Of a DNA stretch of 64,000 nucleotides, positions 24,349-36,374 are shown piece after piece. The notes beneath the pieces were generated by a model. That model did not search any database and was not told the DNA's origin. It saw only the letters and a list, made by a program, of their open reading frames with translations. This DNA comes from Gonatopus flavifemur (taxonomy: Eukaryota > Arthropoda > Insecta > Hymenoptera > Dryinidae). The stretch lies in NCBI GenBank assembly GCA_018340375.1, contig JAFFJZ010000001.1, positions 53,808,001 to 53,872,000 of the forward strand, given 5' to 3'. The position numbers and the translations under genes were made by a program. The stretch's first letter is position 1. Each line of letters begins with the position of its first letter.

Positions 24349-25418
24349 GGAAGTTTGCATATCTCTCGTAGATTTTTGATGATCCATTCACAGTAATTAT
24401 CCGCATTGTTTCAACCAGGAGCATTTTCCCCTGCATAAAAAATTATGAAAATTCAGCTGATCTAACGAATCTGATGTTGTTTTCGTATTCAAGTTGCGAG
24501 ATAAGTTGGGGGAATTGTTACACAGCCTGTTTGAAGTACTTTGTAGAATTACATTAACGGATGAAAAATAAAATGGTATCCAATACGAGTTCGTTGTATT
24601 CACGTATGAGTTTTTTTCCTCTTTCTCCCATCAGAACAGCGATATATGTTCTTTAAATTAATTAATACTCAAAGAGATTGACATACGTTTAAAAGTACTA
24701 ATGGATTTATAATTGAAATTCGTATACTTTTTGAGTATCCTTGGATATCCTTCCACATCAATGAAGTCTATTCAGAATGGGAATAAAATGTGTATTGGAT
24801 GAGTTTGATGGCGTATTGAAAATTTTGCGAAACTCCTTGAGACTCAATTCCTCAAATCTCATGGATGATCCTATTTCGAAAAGTAAAAAATCATACTAAC
24901 GTGGTTTTACATGACATTTATATGTCATTCAAATCGATATTCGTCACATTCACGTCAGAGAATTGTAGAATATGAAGGGGAGAAACCCTGAACATCATTC
25001 AAAGAAGTATGAACACATAATGATTCATGTATCGAATTCTGTTCACCCGCTTTTAACGATTATGAAGGAAAATTGCTTATCCCATCCTTACAGTGACGAA
25101 AGTTTAGAATTGTGTTACGAAGTTTGCAAGTGGTTCGCATGAACATCTTCAAGTTGAAATACTGACACAAGTACACAAGAAACAAAATTTCATTGAGATA
25201 CACATTCTATAAACTTTGCGGCTGGAGAGATATAGAAATTCGTTACAACTTCTCTTTTCGAATTCGACGTTATTACAACCCAGATGGAGAAGCAATCGTA
25301 GTATATAAACGATATGATAGATTACTCAACTTCATTCGTGGCGAAATCAAATAAATATCCGTGCAGTTATCCTTGAGTAGAAAAATGTTTCTATTTATAT
25401 ATATATATTGTCAACACT
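24349..25418. other. No gene recognised
   Basis: AT-rich spacer before the retrotransposon remnant; nothing supportable. Confidence 0.5.
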
Positions 25419-26034
25419 ATGAAAACAATATTACTAGAAAAGTATTGTATGAATATAAATAAGGACAAAACGATATTCATGATTTGTACAACAGCGAAAA
25501 CATCAAGAAGAAGGAAAATCAAAACAAATGCAGAGACAATTCAGCGAGTGAAAGAATTTAAATATTTAGGAAGCATAATTACAGAAAACGGTAAGAGCGA
25601 AAGAGATTAGCTCAGCAGTAAGGAAGAAATTCTTGAAGAGTTACGTTTGGAGCACAGCATTATATGGTTGCGAAACTACGGACCAACTAAGACTTGAAGC
25701 TTTTGAAATGTGGTGTTGTAGAAGGATGCTTAGAATAAAGTGAATAGAGGAAGTAAATAATGAAGAAGTACTTGAGGTAGATGAAAACCGAAGTCTTTTG
25801 AAACATGTCGTGAAAAGAAGAAGTAATCTAATAGGACACACATTAAGGCACGATAGTTTATTGAAAACAATATTGGAAGGAAAAATGAATGGTAAAACTC
25901 GAAAACGTAGACCTGGATTAAGTTATATGAAGCAAATTATACAAGATAAGGGTTTTCGTAGATATGTAGAAATTAGGCGGTTAGCAGATGATAAACAGAG
26001 TTGGAGGATTTCATTAAACCAGTCAAAAGACTGA
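25419..26034 (+). pseudogene. 5'-truncated non-LTR retrotransposon reverse-transcriptase tail
   Basis: Two blocks of one reverse-transcriptase C-terminus are visible. The first (25419-25610) reads ...CMNINKDKT... and ends in VKEFKYLGSIITENG, the conserved block that follows the polymerase core in many non-LTR elements. The second (from about 25607, shifted frame) reads KSYVWSTALYGCET, RLEAFEMWCCRRML and then NLIGHTLRHDSLLKTILEGK with an RKRRPG.SYMKQI block. A TGA interrupts it near 25740. The frame shift and the missing residues between the blocks point to an internal deletion. No endonuclease or catalytic YADD region is present, so this is a dead 5' truncation. The 3' end runs into (GAT)n near 26044, typical of RTE-like elements; the clade is inference. 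Confidence 0.85.
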
Positions 26035-26157
26035 TTACTTCATGATGATGATGAATTATATATAATTTCTGGATCCAACAGGAAACCCCAGCACCGGCAT
26101 CCAACGTAAGTCAGCTGCATCAATCTCATCTCGAATCGACACCTCGCTCCATAACAA

Positions 26158-26515
26158 CTCTACTGTGTATTATATAACTTATATTCAAATTATATTGAAT
26201 TACATATAAATGATATACAATTTTGAGAAGGTTTACATTTAGGTTCATCCATACATTTTGTAAAAATAATCATATTTTACGAAGTGGAATTGATATAAAT
26301 TGTGTGATTTGTGCTGATGATTTCATGGCAGGTTATATTTTCATGTGATAAGAAGTAAAAGATGGAGTAACAAATATAAGGATCACCTTATACGAGTACA
26401 AGAGTGGGAAAATTGTCAAAATTATTCATAATTTATATATAATACAACATAATTCATATATAACTCATAAGGAATAATATTTGAATAATATATAATTTTT
26501 ACAATATTGCTACTC
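26158..26515. repeat. AT-word patch (ATATAATT / AATTCATATATA)
   Basis: Two clusters (about 26165-26220 and 26420-26510) of TATATAATT-type words. Similar patches occur at 58650-58740 and 60355-60440. They may be fragments of one AT-rich element family or simple low-complexity DNA. Confidence 0.4.
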
Positions 26516-27140
26516 AAGTACTCAATGAGAAGAATTTGGTCAAAGTGACTTTGAAATTACGTTAAAATGCAGTTGCTTCATAATGGCGTTCCAGATTGAC
26601 CAATAATTCAGCGGTTCTTGATACAACTCTGGTATTAATTCAATCCAATTAGTCAATATGAGGTCAATAGAAACCGGATTATATGCAAAATCAATATTTT
26701 CATATGCAATTTTTTCATTTTCATTACACCAATTTAGTTGCAATTGCATGTACATGCATATTTTCATGTAATCTTGCCCTTAGTATTCAATGAAACTGAT
26801 TTGGTTCCATAGAAATAGAAAAAAATCCATTTAGAAATTATTGATTATGCATATAATACGGTCTCAAGAGATTAAAATGACATCAAAGTGAATTAATTTT
26901 TACTCAATCTGAAGGAATGATTTCTCAATCATCATGAAGTGATTGTATTTCGATTCTTGTTCCCATTAGATACTATAAAAACTTTTCAAACTCTCTACGC
27001 TTATTCTCTGATCATGCGAAGAATGTCTGAATGAGACTTTTTTTTACATACATTTCGGGAAACATGTTAAAAATATTTGGATAAGATTCACTTATCCACA
27101 ACATTTCCATTCGCAGATCTTAAGCACATTCATTGAACAT
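26516..27140. other. No gene recognised
   Basis: AT-rich; the 75-codon minus frame 26540-26767 has no recognisable feature. Confidence 0.5.
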
Positions 27141-27460
27141 ACCCAGGACTTCCAAGAACATTCTCAATATTTCCAACCTATTATGCTACTTGGGTAATCA
27201 CTGGATCGACGAGGACCTAAAAGTGTTGGGACAGAGCATGAATTCTCTTGATGGGTACATGGAAAAAATTTATCTACCCATGTGTGTATGGATGAATGGC
27301 TCAATGATGGACCAAGCCTGGCACAAGACCTGCCGAGACTTGTCTTGAACAATTTACCAAACTCGGCCCAGGCTTGGGAATGATAAGATCAGGAAAAGCT
27401 TGGGCCAGTGGTTTTGCCAGGTCCGGTCCAATTCATTTACCAAGCATCAACCAATGCTGC
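27141..27460. repeat. Degenerate CCAAGCTTGG-word array
   Basis: TACCCAGG near 27141, TTGGGTA near 27190 and TACCCAT near 27275 look like scrambled element ends. Between 27310 and 27450 there are GCCTGG, GGCTTGG and GCTTGGGCC words like the CCAAGCTTG block of the array at 89-613. The two overlapping frames (27133-27348, 27164-27352) arise from the words. Confidence 0.5.
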
Positions 27461-28029
27461 TTTGATCGCAGATATGGATGAAAAAAGTAATTGATTCATA
27501 TTTCAGTTCATGACTTTCTTCCTCAGAATGCCGTACATGGATTATTTTAAAACGATAGAAAAAATGCGACAAGACTGGGACAAGCTTTACGATCATTGGA
27601 AAATTTGCGTTCTTTGATATTTCAATCAATTTTGATTCTATTGTTGAATTATGCTCGAACTGAACTAATAAGATCTTACTGAAATACCATAACATAAATC
27701 TTATAATGATCTGATCCCGTACGGAATCCAACATTGGAATCCCCCGAATCACCCGAAAAACTGATGGTCTTCAGAATGAGCCAGACATCCTAAAATTCTG
27801 TGGAGAGTTCTTCAAAATCAGTTGATCTCCGTGTATGATTACATTTAAAAGTATCCTATTACCATTAAATGAAGTTCTATCCTTACTTAGATCAATGAAA
27901 TCTAGCTTGGTGTGTGAAACTAGCGTGTAGGATTAATTATGGCAGGAAGATCGGGCTAGCCCTGGCCAGATGGTTATCCCCAAGTCTTCAGTCATTGTAG
28001 ATTCAAGATTCAGTCAATATTTATAAACA

Positions 28030-28300
28030 TTGTGCCGCTCATGTGGGCAATATTGGCACAATTGTTTTCAACAAATGCTCGATTTTTACACTTGTGCCAA
28101 GCTTGTACCAAATGTAGTGACCATTTCCAAAATATTAACAAATGTACGATGACTGACTATCCATTGGGAGCAACGGGACAATCATGGAACAATATTGGGC
28201 CAATTGTTCTTCACGGAAGTTTGTTTCTGACACATGTGCCAACCTTGGGACAAGCTTGGGTTTTTTTCAGTCTTGGCAATACCTGCATGGGTATCAAAGA
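28030..28300. repeat. Degenerate CAATATTGG / CCAAGCTTG array
   Basis: Carries CAATATTGG (near 28050 and 28190), GCCAAGCTTGTACCAA, and CCTTGGGACAAGCTTGG words in the same order as units of the 89-613 array. The next element (28303) sits just after its 'TGCATGGGTA' edge. The 109-codon frame 28032-28361 is a product of the words. Confidence 0.6.
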
Positions 28301-28302
28301 TA

Positions 28303-29225
28303 CAGTGGGTGGCCAAATTATTAGGCCACAATTGAGATTATTGAGATTACTCCAAAGTTGAATATCTCAGTGAAAAATTATCGTAAGGAAACAAATGAAT
28401 ACGCAATTTCAAGGGCAAAGTCTACTCTTTGAGCATCATTTGACCTCTTTGGTCTATCATGTTTGCCCGACAACCTACATCGCATTAAGTATGAGCATTT
28501 TGCTCGATATTTCCTCAGTTTTTCAAACAGAAGGAGCTCGCAGGAAGATTGAAACATGGAAACACGAAAATAAACATTTTGTAGAGAATTTCCTCAGCTC
28601 CAAAACGCTTTTTTTATTTTCCTGGTAGAGTCATTTTCAGCGGAGTTATGTCATGTTTTATGACTTGTAATTTTGAGACGGTTAAGGGAACAAAAAATTT
28701 CCTTGGAGGAAAAAGTTTAGTTTTGCTATGTAGTATCCGCAAACAAATCCTTCGAGAGGTTTTTGATTGCTTTCAAAAGTATTTTCTGCGTATAATACAT
28801 CTTAAAACAAAACTTTTTCCTCCAAGGAAATTTTTTGTTCCCTTAACCGTCTCAAAATTACAAGTCATAAAACATGACATAACTCCGCTGAAAATGACTC
28901 TACCAGGAAAATAAAAAAAGCGTTTTGGAGCTGAGGAAATTCTCTACAAAATGTTTATTTTCGTGTTTCCATGTTTCAATCTTCCTGCGAGCTCCTTCTG
29001 TTTGAAAAACTGAGGAAATATCGAGCAAAATGCTCATACTTAATGCGATGTAGGTTGTCAGGCAAACATGATAGACCAAAGAGGTCAAATGATGCTCAAA
29101 GAGTAGACTTTGCCCTTGAAATTGCGTATTCATTTGTTTCCTTACGATAATTTTTCACTGAGATATTCAACTTTGGAGTAATCTCAATAATCTCAATTGT
29201 GGCCTAATAATTTGGCCACCCACTG
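28303..29225. mobile_element. 923-bp near-perfect foldback element, TA target
   Basis: Two arms of about 435 bp (28303-28738 and 28793-29225) are inverted copies at about 99% identity, meeting at a loop of about 55 bases near 28740-28792. The ends read CAGTGGGTGGCCAAATTATT and are flanked by TA (28301-28302 and 29226-29227). The end sequence and TA target fit the Tc1/mariner superfamily; that placement is inference. Each arm contains the same 77-codon frame (28395-28628 plus, 28900-29133 minus), differing at one residue. It has no transposase motif and is not a gene. If transcribed it would fold into a very long double-stranded hairpin. Confidence 0.92.
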
Positions 29226-29227
29226 TA

Positions 29228-30498
29228 TGTTTATAATCATTCCCAAATTCAGAACAGTCAGAACAGGACGATCTGAGGGAAAATTAGCGTTGATTCTCAA
29301 TGTAATCCCGCTAATTCTAAGTACTTTCACTAATTTAGATTCGGAGAGTTTTCAATCGATCTCATTTTTATGTTTTTACGTTGGAAACAACAGGAAGAAA
29401 TAAATTCTCTTCGCTCAGTTTACTGTTGATTCGACAACGCACTAAGAGGAAAATAAATCCCGAATCAACAGTACAATTGTAAGATCAAACAAACGTTGTT
29501 TTTCTATTGGAATTTCAATCGTGGCAAGAGAAACGTTTTGCTTGTTATAAAACATGTACTTTTTTCAAGAAGAGAAATGCTTTTGTCAAATGAAAAACGG
29601 TGAATGCAAGATGGAATTTTGTTTCCATTTCCAGAGGTATTTCAATACCCAAAATGATGCAGTATACATAATAGAAACAGAATTTTGGAATAGCTTCTAT
29701 TAAGATTTCGTATATATTTACGCGAAAAAATGTATAATATACATTCATCATCTCGTGCTAAGACTTTTTTTCTTTGAAATTGAATACATGTATATCTTAT
29801 ATCCCTATAAAACATTACGCCCTTTTTGAGAGGATATTCTTCAGGCAAAAACAAGACACTTTTCCTTTTGGGAAAAAATTATGAAATACCTAATTTGAAT
29901 GATCAACGTATTTTGTTTATAATTTCAAATCTAAGTACTTCCAAGTATTCCACCAAAGAAAATTGTGTCTCGTTTTTGTTTCAACAATGACTCGTTGAGA
30001 AAAGCATAGTGTTTTCTGGATCACGTTGTATATATATATGTCTTTTGTCATGAATAGTCATATGAATCTTTTTCTATTCCTGGCAGGAAGTGTTCAGTTC
30101 TTAGAAGTTCTACTTTATAAGTTTCAAACGATTTCACGAAAACTTCCAATTATAACAGTTCAAAGAGAATTTGTTATAAGATCCGACTATTCTGTATGAA
30201 TTTCGAACAATTTTATAATGAATTCATAGGATACACAAGTTTAGTAATCGATAGTGACGTACAATATGCGCGGTACAAAAGAACGTTCGTCTACGATCTC
30301 TATACAATGGATACCAGTTTACTGCCCTTTTTATGTCCCAAATTGAAAGGTTGATGCATATATATCATCTGCCCTCTGGCAGTAACCCAAGAGTAACAAA
30401 TGTAAAACGGCATAGAATGAAATTACTCAATTCCTATCTCTCATTGGTAAGAATCTATTGAATCTTACCAAAACTTATTGGAATTTGAAAAATGTGTA
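29228..30498. other. No gene recognised
   Basis: AT-rich. A small inverted pair (ACTGTTGATTCG / CGAATCAACAGT) lies at 29420-29472. No gene. Confidence 0.5.
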
Positions 30499-30886
30499 CA
30501 GTAAAAAATTTTGTGTTAAAAACAGTCCACCCAAAATTTTTGTTGGAAATCAACACAAAAAATTAACACTCTTATGTTGATTTCATACATTCTGTGTCAA
30601 TATTCGACACAAATTTCAAATAGTCCGTTTGAAACATGCACGTGTGTTAAAAACACATACAATTTTTTCTCCAATCAATACCTACACGGGAAAAAGTATT
30701 TTTAACACACGTGTATGTTCCAGGAGGTCCACTCACAATTTATGTTAAATAGTAACACAAAAAATGTATAAAATCAACACAAAAATGTTGAATTTACCCT
30801 GGAAATCTGTGAATTTCAAAATTTGATATGTCGTTTTCAACACAAACTACGAGTGGACCTCTTGTGACACTAAATTTTTTGCTGTG
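30499..30886. mobile_element. Two abutting CACAGTA-type MITEs (or one compound element)
   Basis: The outer ends are CAGTAAAAAATTTTGTGTTA on the left and CACAGCAAAAAATTTAGTGT on the right, reversed, both flanked by TA. A second internal start, CACGGGAAAAAGTATTTTTA, occurs at 30693. The segment 30693-30886 is itself an inverted repeat with paired 'GGAGGTCCACTC' blocks, and 30499-30690 is another. Words AACACA/TGTTGA and a TTAACACACGTGTAT hairpin fill the interior. Confidence 0.75.
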
Positions 30887-31113
30887 TAGGACATGTTGGT
30901 AGGCGCTTGAAATGATTGATTCCAGTGGGAAAGTAACAATTCCTCTCACGCTTACATCATCGATCGTGGGATCGATCATTTCAGGGCTCTCCCAACCATA
31001 GTCCCCGAAATCGCATGTACCTCGAAAGAAATTGTATGTGAAACTCATGAAAGATGAAAATCTCCGACTTCTCTGGTTGACTCCAACACTCGTTGAAAAT
31101 TTTCGCTTACCTA

Positions 31114-31340
31114 CACGGAGAAAAAAGTATCGCTTGCATAATAAACAGGTTTGTTACTATAGCGCCTACAAGAAAAATTAGCTGAAAGAGCAAGAAAAAT
31201 GATTGACACAGCTACATTTTTTTGCTGACATAAAAAAATTTGTTGACAGAACTAACGTCTTAGCTGCTGGAGTGAATATTTTTGCCAGGACAACAAATTT
31301 CTTTGTAGGCGCTATAGCAGCAAACCATTTTTTCTCCGTG
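31114..31340. mobile_element. CACGGAG foldback MITE, TA target
   Basis: 227 bp flanked by TA. The left CACGGAGAAAAAAGTATCGC pairs with the reversed right CACGGAGAAAAAATGGTTTG. Paired 'ACTATAGCGCCTACAA' blocks lie inside. The body repeats TTTGCTG / CAGC words, like 39815-40162. The minus frame 31178-31426 overlaps it and is not a gene. Confidence 0.85.
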
Positions 31341-31342
31341 TA

Positions 31343-33823
31343 CTGTGACTGTGTGCTTGTCAAATCCCAACTGAGTTGATTAAAGGGGACTTTTTGGTTC
31401 TGTTCAAGTAGTTGTGAAGAATTCAATTGTCATTCATAGTTATATTATCTCATATTCCGTACGATAATTGATTTTTGATAGAAATAAATTGCTGGCCATG
31501 AGGATAAAATTCATTTTTGATGGACAACAAATATAACCCAATGTAAAACAAACTCCATTAGAACCAAATGGCCACATACTATACATATGTAATGCAGATA
31601 TTAATTCTAGATATCAGAAGTAATTAAGGTATATCTTCAGAATAATATTCTTGATAAAAGATTGTGATCCCCCTACGCAGGAAGATTGTTCAGAAAACAT
31701 GTTTTTCTCCTCACATTAACGAGACGTTTGCTACATATTGTAACCAGGATTTTTTTCAAGAATCTTTTCATAATGAACAGGGACTACAAGTTACAGTGCC
31801 CGATTCATATCAAACGCAAAAAATGAAGTTTCATGATAATACTCTTATGTTTGCGCGAATACATGAAAACAACGTTATCGATACGACCATCCAAAGTATC
31901 GCTCTCAGCATATCGCTAATGGACATATTGTACTACCATATGTTGGATATGTTTGGTTATCATAACCTCACAAGATACCTATCGAATCAATATACACAAT
32001 ACGTGAAATGTAATGACATAGTTATGAGCATTTACTTATGTTAACTCGTTCCACAAAGTTTGATGGACGAAATTTTTCATATTTCAGTTAAATTTAGTTA
32101 TTTATCAGATCAAATTCGAAGTATTTTGAATTATTGAATCATGTAATACAAGAATAATTCTATAATCGATTCTCAATTCAAATTCAATGTTCTTACACGT
32201 TTTTATAACATTCGGATAATGTTCTGAACTAACTTGAGGATTTTCGAAACAGCTTCCGGGACGTTAATAAAACTGTTTTAAAATATTTGCGGAAAACGCA
32301 AATGTCAACCAATCTTTCATGTGTGTTCTCAAACTTCGATAAATGAAAACTTATCAATAATTGGGAATGTGCACAATTTCTTACGATCTCGAGTTTTTAG
32401 TCATGGAAGTGATGACAAATTTGAAAAATCACATTTATATCTTCGTTTAGGGTAATCTCGATACCCCTCGAAGTCTTAAATTTATTATAGTGATAAAAAA
32501 CCTCGCCGCAGATGAGACTCCCATGGAACTCGTGTCTCTGAGCGAGCATCCCTTCCGACATAACTGAAAACAGTGTTGTTTTCATTCTAAATTTCGATGA
32601 CTTATCAAATGGTGAGTAAAAATTTTGTGTACGTTACTTGAAAACAAACCGTACAGCACTTCCACTAATTGGGCGCGTTAACTCTCCGTAGGATGATGTG
32701 AATCGGTGGAGAAATGGTAGCTCGATGTAGGAGGGAAAGCGGAGGCAACGTAAAAATGTCCGCATGAAAATCGAGACCATTCACGTCATCCACTGATTGT
32801 TATCTTCAATTCCACGTGGAAGTGACATATCCTATCGGTGCTGTAGGAAAGTATACTTGTATTTCATAATACATTTTACAAGCATAATAACAAAATACTT
32901 CAAGATCTACGAAGAACGTTTCTAGAATGTATTTCTCAAGTGAACCATACAAGTTTTCAAAATGTTTGATTTTATTTCCTAAATTCATCAGGTCAAATGG
33001 AGGGAAAATGTTAAATCTTGATTCATTCAATTATTTCCACATTTATATCCCCACAAAATATTCTGCTGCTCGCTATTTTCAAGATTTAGGAGTATGGAGG
33101 GGACCGCGGAACATGAAATATTAATCGTACACTCCATACTAGTACACTGGAAGTAATGGCAAATATTTAAGTGTTAAATTTACCATAGATTTTATGAACA
33201 TCCAAAACAAATTTGGTATTGTAATGGACGTTTCGTCCTTGTACATATGAGAGAAAGAAAATATGAAAATTGTAATATTGGTTGAATATAGACAATGTGT
33301 TCATGAGTAAGGGAAGGGGAAAACGGCTACGTTATATATTATAATGATCGCACTTGATTCTCTCTCTATCTGAATAATCTTCATCGTGTATAGTGTACAG
33401 ATCAGATCACGAAAATCTCTCGTAGTAACCACGAGAGAAAAACTCTCCAGCTTGATACGAGTTTTAATAATAACGTTGATTCATATAAACGAAGTTATAT
33501 ACAAGGATCCTACTGTTGAGTAATATTGGTACCATATTATTCTCATATCAAGGAAGGAATGTCGATTGATTTTTGTCAAGGAGATGAGAGTGCTGCCGAA
33601 TTATTCTTCAAAGGAAAGATACGTTCAATCATCATTTGATCAAGTGTTCGGAAGCTAAAACCACTCTATTCGCAACGTACGATTCGAGATCTTACACATG
33701 CAATCTAATTATTCGTTCCAGTTAATACGAAAAATAGCACATTCCTACGTGATCTGTTAATTGCTATATTTTCATGATATAACGATGGGACATTCAAATA
33801 TGCCGTAATATTAACATACATCG
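31343..33823. other. No gene recognised
   Basis: About 2.5 kb without a supportable gene. The 126-codon plus frame at 31664-32044 opens on GTG and has no domain. A block at 32510-32570 weakly resembles one at 60452-60515 (CAGATGAG.C.CC.ATG.AAC). Confidence 0.5.
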
Positions 33824-33825
33824 TA

Positions 33826-34153
33826 CCCAACCAGGAATTTACTACAGGCGCTGTACTGCACCGGTACTAGCCAAGACTGGCAGGGTACTGGCATTTGTCT
33901 GGAATGATAACGCTTTTCAGTACTGGGGATTGAGTACTGATGCCATTATTCGCAATCAGTGCAGGGCCAGTACTGGGTTAGTACCTGGCCGGTATTAAGT
34001 TCTCAGTACTGGTTTATCAGTACAGGCATATCACTGTATTTTTATGTATGCAGTACTGATCCCGTACGTGTTGACCAAGTGTTGGAGACCCAATACTAGC
34101 ACTGTCCTGCACCTGTTGTCAACATTGGCATATTACGGATTTTTCTGATTGGG
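33826..34153. mobile_element. TIR-bounded element made of CAGTACTG words
   Basis: 328 bp flanked by TA. The left CCCAACCAGGAATTTACTAC pairs with the reversed right CCCAATCAGAAAAATCCGTA. GTACTG occurs seven times and the full palindrome CAGTACTG four times in the body, along with CCGGTA, TACCGG and CACTG variants. The spacing between words is irregular, so it is not an ordinary tandem repeat. No coding potential. Confidence 0.85.
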
Positions 34154-34155
34154 TA

Positions 34156-35259
34156 ATAAAAAGGGACAGAGCATTAATTCAATTCTGATTATAATTGATT
34201 GAAAGTACACTATCACGATCTTACTTTGATAAACGTATGCGTGTGGATTTGTCTCTTTGAATGAGAATACGAGTAATTATTGAATTGAAATAGAAACAAA
34301 TGCTCTTCTGCATACTGAACATAAGGGAATTGAAGGATGACTATAGACACTCGGTCTGTGAGCTGTAAATTTCATATAATTGTGAATTCTTTTGATGTTC
34401 AGATGCGAGCTCATAAATAAACCCACGAATCAAGAATATTCCTATAACATCAATCCTTATATTTGTCGGTATGAATATAGATGTAACAGATCTCATGTTA
34501 CAGTATGAAAATCATTTCAAGATAATATTGTGTTTGAAATCTCATCAAAGTGTGGATAATTCAACACAAAAATATATTTGTTAATTGCTTCCAAATTTTC
34601 TGTATCAAAATTTACTCAAATACTTTTTACAAGTGTAGCAAAATGATTTCAAATGCCTTCCCTGTTGATTAAAGCCTGGTTGCCCAATCAAATCAAACAT
34701 AATCCACGTAGAATACACCGAAAGTGTATGGGATAATGTGAGATTATTTCATCTCAGATGGAATCAAGAAAATCTTTGTGTCAAAATATATAACCATCAG
34801 ATGGACTTATTTCTCAGTATAACATGAAGACAACCGAATAATCAAACATCGTTGTAACCATGGTGAAATACTTCGAGGCCATCACTTTCGTGCACGCAGA
34901 GAATTTTGGAGTATCGATTACTATAATTCTTTTGTAATGTTGGACTATACTGACACTGTGACCGAAATCACTCAACGTTGATTTTTAAATACTTCGCAAG
35001 CATCTCTTTTCACGGAAGGAAAATTGCCATTCTTCTTTGTTTTGTGTCCAACTTTACTACATTGTACCGTAATTTCAATCATTATCATAGCAATATTCAT
35101 CGTAATGTCAGTATGGTCCAACTTTACAAAAACATAGTAATATTTAATACATTTTTGTTACAATTTATACCACAAAATTTTCTCCGTGTGATATGGATCA
35201 ATTAATATAGAATGGTACACGGAAAATATGATCTACCCATTTAATCTCAATAGTCATTA
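34156..35259. other. No gene recognised
   Basis: AT-rich unique DNA; the 75-codon plus frame 34978-35205 has no recognisable domain. Confidence 0.5.
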
Positions 35260-35267
35260 CTTTTACC

Positions 35268-35500
35268 CGGGAGCGGACTATGGCCTGTGCCAACGGTGCC
35301 ATTGCGCAGGGGTAGCAGGCCGTGAAAGGGCGTCAATTGAGTCGAACAAAATTTTTTGTAATTTTAATCATTTAAAAACAATTTTTAGGAGAATAATGAA
35401 TTCTAAGCGATGAAATAAAATTTTTTGGTAATGAATATTTTCGTGAAAAATTAATTTTTTCTGCCATATAAGGGGCGGCAAAAACCAAAGTCCGCCTCTG
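35268..35500. mobile_element. hAT MITE with 8-bp target duplication
   Basis: 233 bp. The ends are CGGGAGCGGACTATGG on the left and CAGAGGCGGACTTTGG on the right, reversed. The flanking 8-mers CTTTTACC (35260-35267) and CTTTCACC (35501-35508) match at 7 of 8, as expected for a hAT insertion. The left half is GC-rich and the middle is AT-rich. Non-coding; its transposase must come from elsewhere. Confidence 0.85.
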
Positions 35501-35761
35501 CTTTCACCTCAAATCGGAATAAAATTCGGGACAGGTACAAAGCTTAGTAACGTATAACACAAACTTCACGTACAATATAAAGCTCACCGATATATTCGCA
35601 ACCAGTAACACATGAAACAAATTGTGGTAAAGTGTGACACAACAATTGATTTGAATTAGTCTAGATATTGTCACAGTGTTTCGTATAAATTTGCAGTAGA
35701 CATCAACACAAATTTTCTATAAACATGAAAAGAATTTTGCCCAGGATTCTTACCGTACTTA

Positions 35762-36316
35762 CACTAAGAGAGGGATTGAGTTATAATTACCAACATTTGG
35801 TAATAGTTACCAAATCTCATAATTGGTTATGCCAAAATAAATATTGAGTTATAATTAACGATAAACGGAATCTTGACTAAGACCTTTGGTTAGCCTATAG
35901 TGAAAATAGGAACGTAAGAATAAGGGTATGAAGCGACGCGGGAGAGTAAATAAAACAGGACCCTCGTAGGTAATTCACGAGTTTGTAACGCCTGCGCTAA
36001 CGAAGAACTAGAGACTGGTGAGTGCCTCGTAAGTTTTTAGTGAGTTGGCTAGTTTTTCGCTAGTACAAGCGTTACATACTTGTGAATGACTAAACTTTTT
36101 CACTAGGTTATCTAAGCGCGAAAGAAGCGGAAATTGAAATATTTTGTTTAAAAATTCGCTGCCGACGAGCGGAAACTTTCACCAGGGTATAGTGACCACC
36201 GAGCTTTAGTTATTATTATCAAATCCTGGTGATAATTATCAAATCTTGATAACAGTAAACCGATCATATACTTGAGGAAACCAAATTTATTTGGTAACTA
36301 AGATCTTGTATCAGTG
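35762..36316. mobile_element. Element with CACT ends and TTACCAA / TTGATAA words
   Basis: 555 bp flanked by TA. The ends CACTAAGAGAGGGATTGAGT on the left and CACTGATACAAGATCTTAGT on the right, reversed, pair partly, and GTTA..ATTACCAA blocks follow in both arms. The arms are full of TTACCAA/TTGGTAA and GATAATTATCA words. The GC-richer core (35930-36160) has a weaker inverted pair around TTCACGAGTTTGTAACG and CGTTACATACTTGTGAA. Confidence 0.65.
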
Positions 36317-36374
36317 TACCTGTCGGAAAGTAATTGCGATATGCTTTGTTCTATTCGAGAACTGTTCATTTCTT

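Noticed and set aside
28395..29133. Two near-identical 77-codon frames on opposite strands
   Set aside because: They are the two arms of one foldback element, so the similarity comes from the inverted repeat, not from a gene pair.
31664..32044. 126-codon plus frame
   Set aside because: Opens on GTG, composition is AT-driven, no recognisable domain.
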